A stretch of DNA of 64,000 nucleotides from Sphingobacterium puteale (GCF_003627955.1 NZ_RBWS01000001.1:434001-498000), one strand, 5' to 3'; shown: positions 26,632 through 36,721, counted from the stretch's first letter. Notes: generated from the sequence alone by a model not told the origin. Made by a program: numbers and translations.

Positions 26632-27750
26632 TTATTTTAAATCCTTTTGGCGTTTGACAATAATATCACCTAGCGATTTGACCATTCCTTTCATGTTTGC
26701 ATCTTTACTTATACTCATGCTGTACCAAGCTCCCCCCCCATCGTAATAGGCCACCTGCTTGTCTTTCCAGACACCTTTCTCCTCGAATTTTTCGATATAA
26801 TCATAGTATTTCTGGCGATAACTATCTTGATTCACCCGACCATCGTATTCAAACTCTAGTTCCATATTATATCTTAAGGCAAAATCTATTGCCCCTGTCA
26901 GGATTGACATTGGGGAATTCAGATCAAAAAAGTAATTCGGCTGCTGATAAGCTTTGGTGAATCCCTGTTCTTTCCACTCATGTGCACGCTGTGCACCGTA
27001 ATAAGGTACCCAGATGAAATCGCGCTTCATTCCTTTTACCAGCGTTCCTACCTGATCCACCAATAAATCATCCTGATTGAAGGTATCTATTGTCTCGTGC
27101 AACCAATAATATCCCACCAATTCGATATATTTATAATTTTTCTTTTTCCAACGTTCCTCGACCTGATTAACATACCAAGATGCCGTTTTAAAGCGATCCT
27201 CTAATTTGGAAAGATCCATGGACCTATTATCAATCATGCCCCAGGACTTATTTCCAAAAATTGGATTAGGGATTGCAAATACCACTTTTCTTTTTGTGGG
27301 CGGGGCATAGCCTAACTGTACTAGACTGTCAATGGTACGTTCAATGGCATCCGGTCCTCTATCTTTGGCAAAGGTCTCGTCGAGGAGCCAGGTCCATTCT
27401 GATTTACCGGGAACCTTTCGCCCTTCACCTTCTACACCAAAATCGAATAATTGTCCATTAATTGTTGTATAAATCTCGAGGAAGAGAAAGCTATCGTACA
27501 AAAATTCGGGTTTGCCAGCATTATTCCGAAACACGTAGTGTTTCATCTGATCCGGAGTATAGGGAATACGTCCACTGCCACCATGATAAATCAAAGCGAG
27601 ATCCGAGATCCGTGAAGCGACTGGCAGATTGACCTCTTTTACCGGTTTTTCTTCTTCTTTAGTTGGCAAGGACGGGTTGTCCTTGCCACAACTAACTAGA
27701 AAAATAAAAATACTTATTGCACTTAAAATATTCGTCAAAAGATTTTTCAT
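26632..27750 (-). CDS. DUF4855-like lipoprotein, copy C
   Basis: 372 residues from ATG 27750 (MKNLLTNILSAISIFIFLVSC). The lipobox Cys makes this copy membrane anchored, unlike A and B. Conserved blocks: DLALIYHGGSGRIPY, FLYDSFLFLEIYTTING, EWTWLLDETFAKDRGPDA, NPIFGNKSWGMID, VGYYWLHETID, WVPYYGAQ, KAYQQPNYFFDL, LEFEYDGRVN and VAYYDGGGAW. The YYEGG Glu of A and B is Asp here. A start at 27774 would overlap the upstream gene and lacks a proper signal, so 27750 is preferred. Confidence 0.8.
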   Translation of the reverse strand: MKNLLTNILSAISIFIFLVSCGKDNPSLPTKEEEKPVKEVNLPVASRISDLALIYHGGSGRIPYTPDQMKHYVFRNNAGKPEFLYDSFLFLEIYTTINGQLFDFGVEGEGRKVPGKSEWTWLLDETFAKDRGPDAIERTIDSLVQLGYAPPTKRKVVFAIPNPIFGNKSWGMIDNRSMDLSKLEDRFKTASWYVNQVEERWKKKNYKYIELVGYYWLHETIDTFNQDDLLVDQVGTLVKGMKRDFIWVPYYGAQRAHEWKEQGFTKAYQQPNYFFDLNSPMSILTGAIDFALRYNMELEFEYDGRVNQDSYRQKYYDYIEKFEEKGVWKDKQVAYYDGGGAWYSMSISKDANMKGMVKSLGDIIVKRQKDLK

Positions 27751-27758
27751 AATCATGA

Positions 27759-28946
27759 TTAATAATATTTCCAAAATGTAATTTCTGCGAATCCCATATC
27801 CGTTTCCACAGGATTCATATAATTTTCATAACAAACAATCCTGATATAACGGACTCCTGGCAGGGTAGTATTAAAACTGCCATTATCACCAGCTAGCCAA
27901 GCGGCCTCACTCTGATCTGTCCGCTCGAAATTATAGAGTTTGGTCCAGCCAGCCATGTCACCATTGGTTGGTTTATCGGCCCGACCATAAATTTCATAAC
28001 GCTTCATCATTCGATTTTCATAAGGCCAATAATGATTGATCCGGAACCGACTTAATTGTACTGATTCTCCCAAATCAAATGTGACACGCGCAGGTTCGGT
28101 TTTACTCCTCAAATCAGAAGATAAACTCCTCCAATTGCCATAATCTCCCCATTCGGTAGGCCAAACGCCATCCCAGGCATTTTCTATCCGATAGCCGTCT
28201 CCGGGTACCATGGGTGCGTCTCCGGGCAGCACCACGGCTTTAAATAGCGCTTTATCCATAGGCTTATCAAAAAGAGGCTTAACCTCAGCCCAATCTGTTC
28301 GAAACGTATCAATACACAGTGTATCCGGTAAAAAGAGTGTTTGATAACGGAAAGTGCTACCTTTTTTGTAGTTCGTTAAGCGGATGTCTTTAGCTTCGGA
28401 TTTAAGACGTACTTTAACCAGCTTATCTTTATTATCTGTGTACTCAATATCGACGCCATAGCTCTGAACATCGGCTGTGCCCCAGTTAATTTTTACAGAC
28501 TCATCATTTTGAATTTCATGATTCAGGAGACTACGATTCAAGAGTGTTTCTTTATAACGATTACCGTAGCTTCTGCCGGAAACAAAACTAGCTACAGACC
28601 TACTTCCCAGATTATTGAAGTTTACAACCTCAAAACTATAATTGCCCTCTGGGAGTGGATCCATCAGATATTCAAATTTCTGTTTTCCAGGTTCCCTCTT
28701 TACAGGCAGAACAATAGAATCGGCTCTATTATTCATATAGATTACTGTCCGGACGACATTAGGGTCCGTTATTACCCACCAGGTCAATTTCAAACGGTTA
28801 TTGCCCGGTAATATTTTTAGAGTATCATTTTTTGCAGCATAATTCAGCTCTTTACCATCAGTAAATTTCTTATACTCGTCCATTTTAGAACATCCCACTG
28901 CAACCAACAGTAGGGCAATCATTATGAAAACATATCTTTCTCTCAT
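27759..28946 (-). CDS. DUF4998/DUF5000-type discoidin lipoprotein
   Basis: 395 residues. Lipoprotein signal ending AVGC. The N-terminal part (about 20-210) resembles DUF4998, with fibronectin-like strands KILPGNNRLKLTWWVITDPN and YEVVNFNNLGSRS. The C-terminal 140 residues are an F5/8 type C (DUF5000) domain: ARVTFDLGESVQLSRFRINH, MMKRYEIYGRAD, GWTKLYNFE, EAAWLAGDNGSF and GVRYIRIVCYENYM. Such domains bind carbohydrates at the cell surface. It lies 5 nt after the preceding DUF4959 gene and 8 nt before copy C, in the place of surface glycan-binding proteins in SusCD operons. Confidence 0.82.
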   Translation of the reverse strand: MRERYVFIMIALLLVAVGCSKMDEYKKFTDGKELNYAAKNDTLKILPGNNRLKLTWWVITDPNVVRTVIYMNNRADSIVLPVKREPGKQKFEYLMDPLPEGNYSFEVVNFNNLGSRSVASFVSGRSYGNRYKETLLNRSLLNHEIQNDESVKINWGTADVQSYGVDIEYTDNKDKLVKVRLKSEAKDIRLTNYKKGSTFRYQTLFLPDTLCIDTFRTDWAEVKPLFDKPMDKALFKAVVLPGDAPMVPGDGYRIENAWDGVWPTEWGDYGNWRSLSSDLRSKTEPARVTFDLGESVQLSRFRINHYWPYENRMMKRYEIYGRADKPTNGDMAGWTKLYNFERTDQSEAAWLAGDNGSFNTTLPGVRYIRIVCYENYMNPVETDMGFAEITFWKYY

Positions 28947-28951
28947 TTCGA

Positions 28952-30151
28952 TTAGTATTTATCACTTCCCCAGAAAGTTATTTCTGCGAAGTTCAGGTTA
29001 GTTGTTCCGACCCAATTCTCTAGGCATTTAACACGTATATAACGAACAGCTGGAATCTCCGCTGGGAAATCACCATTATCTCCGGCCAACCAAACTTCTT
29101 TATCCGCTGCTGTATAACTTTCTCCAGAAAGTCCCGAAGGTTTTTTCTGTTCATAACTGATCATTTTTGTCCAGCCGTCCCAGCTACCGTCTTTTGGCTG
29201 ATCTGACCGTCCCCAAATTTCATAACGTTTCATCCCACGATCAATAAATCGATAATAATGATTAATTCGAAAACGGCTCAATTTGGCTTTCACCCCAAGG
29301 TCGATTGTTATATGTGTAGGTTGACCATTATTAGGTTCATTTGTCGTTACATTCAGCCAATTACCATAAGGATTATTAAAATCCGAAGACCAGGTATCAT
29401 CCCAGGCATAGCGCTTTGCGATATGCCATTGATCTGTGTAAATAAAAGAATCGCCGTCTAATGTCAAGTCTCTGAATTTTGATTTGTCTAGTTTCATCTC
29501 ATACAGAGGTGTTAGGGTTGCATATAACGTATCTGATATATTCTCCCATCTGTCACGTACATACAGCGCAAATTTGGCTTCTTCAGCTTCGATTCCACGA
29601 AAGGTATAACTTCCAGCTTTGAGACGACTATAATAATCTTTCTCCCGCCTATAATTGCCATCAGGCTCTAGCCGTTCTAAGGTAAAAGCCAGATCGGCTT
29701 CTGTTTCGTTTTTAAACTGAATATTCACCCCTCCGAAGTCTGCTGCCATTTTGAGATTTCTGAGCACATGAAGATAAGGTGGTGTCAAGGGGTTGATTGT
29801 AACTTCAACTGGTGCGGATTTGACCTCGCTTTTGTTGACTGTAAATACTTTAATCGTTCTTGGCTTTTCATCTGGAAGTCCAATGATTTCGATTTTATCT
29901 TTATAGGCGGAAGATTTAAAATAACTCATTTTTCCGTTTTTCGTTTCGACCTCGGCCACCGCATAAAGTAAATTAGCGTCTCCCGGTAGATTGTAAGTCA
30001 AGATGGCTCCTCCGGGTGTATTCTTGACCGTTACGTTACTGACAGTTGCTGTCGCAGAGCCATTTTCTTCTAGCGGTCTATTAAATTCCTCTTTACAGGC
30101 CTGTCCGACCAAGCTGATCAGTCCAAACACGAGTATATAAATTTTTTTCAT
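28952..30151 (-). CDS. DUF4959/DUF5126/DUF5000 discoidin lipoprotein
   Basis: 399 residues. Lipoprotein signal with Cys in LVGQAC. Three modules in order: a DUF4959-like fibronectin domain (VSNVTVKNTPGGAILTYNLP), a DUF5126-like middle domain (LKMAADFGGVNIQFKNETEA) and a C-terminal F5/8 type C DUF5000 domain (HITIDLGVKAKLSRFRINHY, MKRYEIWGRSDQPK, WLAGDNGDF, AVRYIRVKCLENW). Its C-terminal domain is clearly homologous to that of the next gene. Starts 18 nt after susD. Likely a surface glycan-binding partner of the SusCD pair. Confidence 0.85.
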   Translation of the reverse strand: MKKIYILVFGLISLVGQACKEEFNRPLEENGSATATVSNVTVKNTPGGAILTYNLPGDANLLYAVAEVETKNGKMSYFKSSAYKDKIEIIGLPDEKPRTIKVFTVNKSEVKSAPVEVTINPLTPPYLHVLRNLKMAADFGGVNIQFKNETEADLAFTLERLEPDGNYRREKDYYSRLKAGSYTFRGIEAEEAKFALYVRDRWENISDTLYATLTPLYEMKLDKSKFRDLTLDGDSFIYTDQWHIAKRYAWDDTWSSDFNNPYGNWLNVTTNEPNNGQPTHITIDLGVKAKLSRFRINHYYRFIDRGMKRYEIWGRSDQPKDGSWDGWTKMISYEQKKPSGLSGESYTAADKEVWLAGDNGDFPAEIPAVRYIRVKCLENWVGTTNLNFAEITFWGSDKY

Positions 30152-30169
30152 GTTAAATACGTTTTAAGA

Positions 30170-32113
30170 TTACCATCCAGGGTTCTGTACCAAGTTGTTA
30201 TTCCGATACAATTCCTGTTCTTCAATCGGCCAGAAGTAGTCTCTGGGCGCAATAAATTGCTGGCTAAATAATGTTCTTGCCCTATAATATTCAACATCTT
30301 GTTTTCCGGTGATCGTCCAGCCTTTGACTGGTTTATTTTGGAATAAAGCAGCTTCCTTCCAACGACGCAGATCCCACAAACGTGACCCCTCAAATGCAAG
30401 CTCGATTTCCCTTTCCTGATGAATAATTTCACGCAGTCCATCTTTGCTCGCAAATTTATTGGGACGAGTTGAATAATTCTGCCAAGACTCCTTGACTCCT
30501 TTCAATCCAGCGCGCTGTCGAATAATATCTAGGTAGTATATTGCATCATCGCCATTGCCAATTTCATTTAAACATTCGGCATAAAGCAAGTAGAGATCCG
30601 CCAGCCGCATTTCTGGCCAGGGGTAGGCTTCTGTTGTATAGCCGGTATTCGTAGGCGTAAATTTGAGCCCAACTAATTTCTTGATCCAATAACCGGTTTC
30701 ATTGTAATACATCTCACGTTGTTTAGCCTGGTTTTGTCCAAATTTGCCGTGAATCATCCAATTTTTATAGCCAGAACCTGTCGTTTCCTGCAACCATAGA
30801 CCGCCATCAAACCCCAGTGAACCATAAAATCGGGGTTCACGGCTGAAATTCATAGCTGACGTGGTATATTCTTTTTCCAGGTAATCTTTCTCTTTATCCG
30901 TTGCCTTTTTTAACTCATAACGACCAGCGTAATCCCATGTTTTATCCTCATCGATTGGAATACCATTATTACTATAGAAACGTTCCACCATATTCAGAGT
31001 CACCGAAAAATAGGATCCCTGGTAAGTCATCTTACCAATACTCGGATCCATCATGTCAATAGCAGCTTTCTCCTGTAGGTTCGCTGAATTTATATTACCA
31101 GAACGCCCCCAAATCAATTCACTATTCCATTTTTCGGTAACTGCACCGCGAATATTGAGTTGTTTCTTGGTATGACTACTCATATTGCTCATCTCTTTTG
31201 TATACTCATAGAGTTTTACGCCTACAGCTACATCCAATGCTTTCGAACATGCATCAGCAGCTTTTTTCCACTTTTCTTCCGAATAACTAGTTGGAAAGAG
31301 ATTCTGCCCGTCCTTATTTTTAAAGGTGGCAAAATCGGTATTACCATTGAATAAAGGACTTGCAGCCGTAGTCAACGCTCTTGCTTTTAGCATAAGGCAG
31401 GCTGCTCGCGTCAAGCGACCTGCCTCTGTAGTCATTTTTTCAATTGAAGTCGGTAAATCCGGAGCCGCTTCGTCCAACAGGGCGGCGATATAATTCACAA
31501 TCTTGTCGACGGGTTCTCGTTTGACCCGAACAACTTCTGTCGGGGAATCCATTGGCAAGTTCATATCCACAATCGGAATGGGGCCATACATCCTGAATAG
31601 AAAAAAATGATAGTATGCTTTCAGCACCTTGGCCTCCGCAATCCAGCGCTTCCGTATCTGTGGATTTAAATCCAAAATCTTCTGTGTATCTGAGACGTTC
31701 TCAATAAAGACGTTACAATCACGGATTGCTTTAAAGAAACTATATCCTGACCGTTGACCATTCCAAGCATCAACTAAGGGATTCGATGCATTTTGCCGTC
31801 CCATGGCGATCTGCCAGGGCCATTGATAACTTTCGTGGTTAAAACTCCAAGTCCAGACATCATCTGCTCCAAAAAAATAGATGCTTTGTCCTTCAATTTT
31901 AGGCAACCAAGAGTAGCAGGTATATAAATACCGCTCGGCTTCATAGCGGTTTGCGAAGGCATGATCGATTGTTGCAATATTGTCTGGTACAACATCTAAA
32001 TAATCTTTGACACAGCCGGAAAGTGATAGGCTCATTGATAACCCCACTACATACAACAGCTTTGATGATGCAATCACAAATTTATTCGTTATATTTTTAA
32101 TAGATTTTCTCAT
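30170..32113 (-). CDS. SusD/RagB family outer-membrane nutrient-binding lipoprotein
   Basis: 647 residues from ATG 32113 (MRKSIKNITNKF), with lipoprotein signal ending LSLSGC. The SusD family caps a SusC barrel and captures glycan on the surface. Signatures are DYLDVVPDN near the N terminus, the TPR-like YLLYAECLNEIGNGDDAIYY region and the C-terminal REREIELAFEGSRLWDLRRW motif (written here as QEREIELAFEGSRLWDLRRW). The start at 32152 would overlap susC by 20 nt and places 13 residues before the signal, so it is rejected. Gap to susC is 19 nt. Confidence 0.95.
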   Translation of the reverse strand: MRKSIKNITNKFVIASSKLLYVVGLSMSLSLSGCVKDYLDVVPDNIATIDHAFANRYEAERYLYTCYSWLPKIEGQSIYFFGADDVWTWSFNHESYQWPWQIAMGRQNASNPLVDAWNGQRSGYSFFKAIRDCNVFIENVSDTQKILDLNPQIRKRWIAEAKVLKAYYHFFLFRMYGPIPIVDMNLPMDSPTEVVRVKREPVDKIVNYIAALLDEAAPDLPTSIEKMTTEAGRLTRAACLMLKARALTTAASPLFNGNTDFATFKNKDGQNLFPTSYSEEKWKKAADACSKALDVAVGVKLYEYTKEMSNMSSHTKKQLNIRGAVTEKWNSELIWGRSGNINSANLQEKAAIDMMDPSIGKMTYQGSYFSVTLNMVERFYSNNGIPIDEDKTWDYAGRYELKKATDKEKDYLEKEYTTSAMNFSREPRFYGSLGFDGGLWLQETTGSGYKNWMIHGKFGQNQAKQREMYYNETGYWIKKLVGLKFTPTNTGYTTEAYPWPEMRLADLYLLYAECLNEIGNGDDAIYYLDIIRQRAGLKGVKESWQNYSTRPNKFASKDGLREIIHQEREIELAFEGSRLWDLRRWKEAALFQNKPVKGWTITGKQDVEYYRARTLFSQQFIAPRDYFWPIEEQELYRNNNLVQNPGW

Positions 32114-32132
32114 TTTGATGTTTATTTGTAGA

Positions 32133-35100
32133 TTAAAACCCAATTTGGACACCTAAATTAAACACGCGCTGGATTGGATATCCCACACCTTGTCCCCCCA
32201 TCTCGACATCCCACATTTTAAACTTACTAATCGCAAACAGGTTCAGCCCATTTGCATATACTCTTAGATTATTGATCTTGTAACGCTGCATAAGCTTATC
32301 AGGCAACCTATACCCCAATTCAACACTTTTGACCCGTAGAAATGCACCATTTCGCATCCACCAGGTAGATGTCTGATAGTTGTTTGAGATAGATTCTAAA
32401 GAAAGCCTTGGGTAAAAAGCATAAAGATCCCGGTTTTCCTCGGACCAATGACTATCGGCAATTGCCTGCAACAGTCCCGTTTGTCCATTTGGAATTTTCT
32501 CTTTTGTATTGAATAAAAAAGGAGCGATGTCAAAGGGGCGTATCCAAAAGGAAGAGCGCGCTGATCCCTGTGCAAAAGCACTTATATCAAAACCTTTATA
32601 TCCGTAGGTAAAGCCAAACCCATAGATAATTTCCGGGACCTCGGGATATCCGATAGGCACCTCATCCAATAGCGTAATCCGCCCATCTCCATTCACATCC
32701 CTGTATTTGAGATCACCTGCGCCATAATTATTCCCGAATTCCTGTTTGGGCGAATTGGATACTTCCTCGTCATCCACAAAATAGCGCTCAGCGATAAGAC
32801 CAAATCGCTGATTGATCGGATAACCGATCCGGGATTTAAATGTTCCCGCTGGGTAATTGATATCTTCGCGCTTGATAATTTTATTCTTTGCATAGGTAAA
32901 TGTTCCTTTTAGCGTCAGGAAACTGTTATTCATAAAAGATTTTGAATAATCGAGTGTGGCATCCAGCCCCTGTCCCTGAACTTCGCCAATATTGGCTTTC
33001 ATCGCTGCAGGCAAGCCCATGCTATTTGGAATAGTTTCCCTCAATTCCAGAATATTTGTCCGACGTTCGCGGAAGAAATCAAGCTCCATATTGAAACTAT
33101 TAAATAAGCCCAATTCCAGTCCTAAATTCGTTTTATATGCTTTTTCCCAAGTGATCTGGTTATTAGCAAAGCGGTTTACGCTGATTCCGCTTCTGGACTC
33201 TTCGAAATTAGTTCCAAAAGAATATCCCCTTCCAGCATCATTCATATTCACGATGGACATATAATAGAAGCGTTCGTCAGTATCTCCGATCTGATCATTT
33301 CCAACAAGACCATAGGAAGCCCGCAGTTTCAAACGCCCACCTGAATCTTTCAACCCTCGGAGAAATTTCTCCTCAGCAGCATTCCAAGCAACACCAATGG
33401 ATGGAAAAAAACCAAAACGGTTAGTTTTATAGAAGCGTTCTGAACCATTGTAACCAAAGTTGAACTCCAAGAGATAACGGCTATCGTAGCCATAGGTAAA
33501 TCGTCCGGATAAACTCAGATTACGCCGTGGCAATGATCTTTCCAATGATGGCTCTCCATCTTTTGTCGCATTTCCTTCAAGATAATTGCTCATATAGCCA
33601 ACCAGCATAGCTCCAATATTATGTTTCTCGGCAATGGTCTTATCATAATTTATCGCTCCTTCAATCCAATTAAAGGTATTGATCGTTTTATCACCGGGAT
33701 TATACACCAACCATTCACTTCCTTGTCCCTCATTTAAATATTGAAGACCTCTAAATCCTTCTTCAGGATCGATGATCGCTGAATAATAAAAAGGTCTATT
33801 GGAACGCCCCAGTCCGAAATAACTTTGCCGTTTGGTATAAGCCATCACTCTTGCTTTCAGGCCTTCGGTAATAAAATTCAGATCCTGGTTTATTTCAAGC
33901 TGCGCTAAAACAAAAGAAGTATTTGTCTGGGAATAGCCCGAAAGCGCATAGGCATAGGGCTGATTATAGAAAACCCCCGGTTGACCGTTAACAAATTTAT
34001 TCCCAAATAATGGGTGCTTTACGTTTGGTGAAAATTCTCTGGGATAAATTGCGGGGAACATGACTGGATTGGCATATAGGATCCGATTGAATATCTCAGC
34101 ACCGCCGCCTATAGGCCCGTTGTAGTCACTAAATTGCCCTGTTGTACGCACCTTAATATCTGTTGTAGGTGTTGCTTTGAACGTCACGTCACTGCGTAGT
34201 TCAAAATTCCGGGCTTTAACATTTGTATTAAAACCGTTCAGATCAATTGTTTTTAGAATCCCATTATCTACGTTCGCAGTACCTGAAAGATAATAAGTAG
34301 CTTTTGAACCACCACCCGAGACATTAGCATTCAACCTACTATTGAGTGTATTGTCTTTGATCATGAGTCCCATCCAATCATTGCTGGGATATAGAGAAGG
34401 GTCTGCTCCCTGAATACGTTTATCAATCTCCTCCCTTGTAAAAACCGGTGCCTGCTGAGGGTATCTTGTCAGACTTGCCTCATTCATTAACTTCATGTAA
34501 GTCACGTTATCTGCGAACTTGAAATTTCGGGTATTCGAGGAAAGAGAGTTTTCGTATCGAATATTGAACTTGGTTTTTCCTTCAAAACCCGATTTGGTAG
34601 ACACAAGGATGACCCCATTCGCGCCACGCGCACCAAATAGCGCTGCCGCTGTCGCATCCTTTAAAATTGAAAAACTAGCTATATCGTCAGGCTGTACACG
34701 AGAAAATTCATAGGGTTCGGTTTCAATTCCATTGACTAAGATCAGCGGATTTCTTTTACCAGTTCCGAAACTATTAACACCACGAATAAAAAAATCAGCA
34801 TTGTCTCTACCCGGCTCACCGCTACGCTGATAGGCGATCATGCCGGCTACACGTCCCGCCAACATGGTGGTCAGGTTACTTGTAGGCCCCTTGAGTTCCT
34901 TCGGATTTATCGTTGTAACAGCACCAACCATCGTTGATTTACGTTGTTTACCAAATGCAACCACTGCCACCTCATCCAGTTGTCCACTACTCATTTCGAG
35001 TGTAACATTAATTTCTGCGTCACCATTGATCGCAATTTCTTTTGTCTCATAACCGACAATAGAAAAAACTAAATGTCCGTTGGCTGGTGCAGAAATACTG

Positions 35101-35333
35101 TAACGCCCATTAGCATCTGTCTGCGTAGCGACAGTGCTTTTCTCCTTGACCTTCACACTGACCCCGGCCAGCGCTGTTGATCCGTCTTTGACCGTCCCTT
35201 TGATCGTGATGAGATTGCTTTGTCCCCATACAGCACTTATCCACATCACGAACAGCAATACCCAAACAGTTTTCACAAAGTCTTGAAAAAGAACTCTTTT
35301 AGTTTGATTTAATTCAGGTTTGTTCATATACAT
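32133..35333 (-). CDS. SusC/RagA family TonB-linked outer membrane protein
   Basis: 1066 residues (MYMNKPELNQ; ATG 35327 is an alternative). Signal segment VWVLLFVMWISAVWG, a carboxypeptidase-regulatory-like domain (about 42-118, ITIKGTVKDGSTALAGVSVK), a TonB plug with VVAFGKQRKSTMVGAVT and LKDATAAALFGARGANGVIL, and a C-terminal 22-strand barrel ending VFNLGVQIGF. Imports glycan oligomers through the outer membrane with SusD, powered by TonB. The upstream 163 bp carry a 12-bp inverted repeat and a 15-nt copy of the ROK-side palindrome half-site, indicating a regulated promoter. Confidence 0.96.
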   Translation of the reverse strand: MYMNKPELNQTKRVLFQDFVKTVWVLLFVMWISAVWGQSNLITIKGTVKDGSTALAGVSVKVKEKSTVATQTDANGRYSISAPANGHLVFSIVGYETKEIAINGDAEINVTLEMSSGQLDEVAVVAFGKQRKSTMVGAVTTINPKELKGPTSNLTTMLAGRVAGMIAYQRSGEPGRDNADFFIRGVNSFGTGKRNPLILVNGIETEPYEFSRVQPDDIASFSILKDATAAALFGARGANGVILVSTKSGFEGKTKFNIRYENSLSSNTRNFKFADNVTYMKLMNEASLTRYPQQAPVFTREEIDKRIQGADPSLYPSNDWMGLMIKDNTLNSRLNANVSGGGSKATYYLSGTANVDNGILKTIDLNGFNTNVKARNFELRSDVTFKATPTTDIKVRTTGQFSDYNGPIGGGAEIFNRILYANPVMFPAIYPREFSPNVKHPLFGNKFVNGQPGVFYNQPYAYALSGYSQTNTSFVLAQLEINQDLNFITEGLKARVMAYTKRQSYFGLGRSNRPFYYSAIIDPEEGFRGLQYLNEGQGSEWLVYNPGDKTINTFNWIEGAINYDKTIAEKHNIGAMLVGYMSNYLEGNATKDGEPSLERSLPRRNLSLSGRFTYGYDSRYLLEFNFGYNGSERFYKTNRFGFFPSIGVAWNAAEEKFLRGLKDSGGRLKLRASYGLVGNDQIGDTDERFYYMSIVNMNDAGRGYSFGTNFEESRSGISVNRFANNQITWEKAYKTNLGLELGLFNSFNMELDFFRERRTNILELRETIPNSMGLPAAMKANIGEVQGQGLDATLDYSKSFMNNSFLTLKGTFTYAKNKIIKREDINYPAGTFKSRIGYPINQRFGLIAERYFVDDEEVSNSPKQEFGNNYGAGDLKYRDVNGDGRITLLDEVPIGYPEVPEIIYGFGFTYGYKGFDISAFAQGSARSSFWIRPFDIAPFLFNTKEKIPNGQTGLLQAIADSHWSEENRDLYAFYPRLSLESISNNYQTSTWWMRNGAFLRVKSVELGYRLPDKLMQRYKINNLRVYANGLNLFAISKFKMWDVEMGGQGVGYPIQRVFNLGVQIGF

Positions 35334-35339
35334 AACGGT

Positions 35340-35354
35340 TTGCCTAGAAAAGGC
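35340..35354 (-). promoter_or_regulatory. Small hairpin in the susC leader
   Basis: TGCCT/AGGCA stem just upstream of the susC ATG; could affect translation. Short, so weak evidence. Confidence 0.25.
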
Positions 35355-35408
35355 ATAATTGGTTTTTATTACTCAAATAAAAGATATATTTTTTAAACAA
35401 GCAAGTAT

Positions 35409-35435
35409 TTTTTAATTTTTTTTAAAAATTAAAAA
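35409..35435. promoter_or_regulatory. AT-rich inverted repeat upstream of susC
   Basis: Arms TTTTTAATTTTT and AAAAATTAAAAA, 12 bp perfect, 3-nt spacer. It is in the susC promoter region, 75 nt upstream of the start. Possibly part of an operator, but AT-rich sequence makes chance arms likelier. Confidence 0.4.
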
Positions 35436-35445
35436 GAAAACAAAG

Positions 35446-35460
35446 GTTTTTATTAAAATA
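35446..35460. promoter_or_regulatory. Putative ROK half-operator upstream of susC
   Basis: GTTTTTATTAAAATA, identical over 15 nt to one half of the 50-bp palindrome at 37984-38033. It lies between the MFS gene and susC. Confidence 0.5.
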
Positions 35461-35496
35461 AAAAAAGGAAGTAATAAAATAATTTATCAATAAAAT

Positions 35497-36690
35497 CTAC
35501 TTTGACTGGTATCTATGCGCAAACCGGGCATAGATGAAAATACCTAGATAGCACAATGCAGGTATTATAAAGGCCGTCTCCCAGCCTAAGCTATCTTTGA
35601 GGCTCCCCTGGAGGTAGGTAAGTATGGCTCCACCAGTAATAGCGGTTGACAAAATACCGGAAGCCTGTCCAGCGTTTTCACCCATTCCCTCAATTGACAG
35701 ACTAAAAATCGACGCAAACATCACAGAGTTACAGAACCCGCAGCACAGGAGAAGCAAAACTGACCATAATCCAGCTGTAGCAATCGAAAAAAGTACAGCA
35801 ATACATCCGAGCGCTGATAATATCATCAGCAGTTTAGAGACTTGAATATAACGTAGATAAAATGCCCCTACCAGCCTTCCAATTAACATCCCGCCCCAAT
35901 AATACGAGACAAAATAATTCGCACTGGACTCCGACACACCCAATCTATCTGCTGTATAATTTGTTAGAAATGTTCCAATCGCAACTTCAGCACCCACATA
36001 AAGGAATAATGCCAATACGCCGAATTTAAGTTTGGGATACAGCCGTAAAGTATCCCCTAACGAAAGCCGGGCTTGCCTCTCATTAATTTGAGCATCTGGA
36101 AGCTTAAGCCTCCATATTACAATCGCTATCAGCAGCAGCACCAGAGCAATCATCAAATAGGGAACAACAAGAGCCTGTGAAGAATCGACAGCTCCCTCAA
36201 TCTTAGACAGGATAAAATGCGCCCCAAACAAAGGTGCCAATGTCGTACCAAGCGAACCAATCCCCTGAATTAGTGTCAATCTAGCCGCCGCCGTTTCTGG
36301 CGCCCCCAAAGCTGTAATATATGGGTTTGCAGATACCTGCAACAGCACAATCCCTATTGCCACAACAAATAATGCACACAAAAACAAATGGTATTCATGG
36401 AGCAAGGCCGAAGGAAAAAAAAGTATTGCACCAACAGAAGCTAAAAGAAATCCAATGATCATTCCTTTTTTATACCCAATACGCATCAGCATTTTCCCCG
36501 CAGGAATGGACACTAAACCATAAGTTAGGTAAAAGTAAAATTGCACCAATGAGGATTGCGCATAATTCAAATGAAAGCCCTGTTTAAAATAGGGAACCAA
36601 TGTATCATTCAATACAGTCACAAATCCCATCATAAAATAAAGGACGCCTAAACAAATCAGTGCCCCTAAGTATAATCGTTGGTTATTCAT
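35497..36690 (-). CDS. Sugar MFS transporter, FucP/FHS type
   Basis: 397-residue, 12-segment permease of the fucose/FHS group. N terminus LYFMMGFVTVLNDTLVPYFK and FHLNYAQSSLVQFYFYLTYG are family hallmarks, together with LLQVSANPYITALGAPE and NSVMFASIFSLSIEGMG. It would import a monosaccharide across the inner membrane. It starts 31 nt after the AGE epimerase gene, so the two form a transport/metabolism pair on one transcript. The specific sugar is not evident; an amino sugar or hexose is plausible given the neighbour. Confidence 0.9.
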   Translation of the reverse strand: MNNQRLYLGALICLGVLYFMMGFVTVLNDTLVPYFKQGFHLNYAQSSLVQFYFYLTYGLVSIPAGKMLMRIGYKKGMIIGFLLASVGAILFFPSALLHEYHLFLCALFVVAIGIVLLQVSANPYITALGAPETAAARLTLIQGIGSLGTTLAPLFGAHFILSKIEGAVDSSQALVVPYLMIALVLLLIAIVIWRLKLPDAQINERQARLSLGDTLRLYPKLKFGVLALFLYVGAEVAIGTFLTNYTADRLGVSESSANYFVSYYWGGMLIGRLVGAFYLRYIQVSKLLMILSALGCIAVLFSIATAGLWSVLLLLCCGFCNSVMFASIFSLSIEGMGENAGQASGILSTAITGGAILTYLQGSLKDSLGWETAFIIPALCYLGIFIYARFAHRYQSK

Positions 36691-36721
36691 AAATAGTATA
36701 AATTGGTCAGTAGGCTATTTC

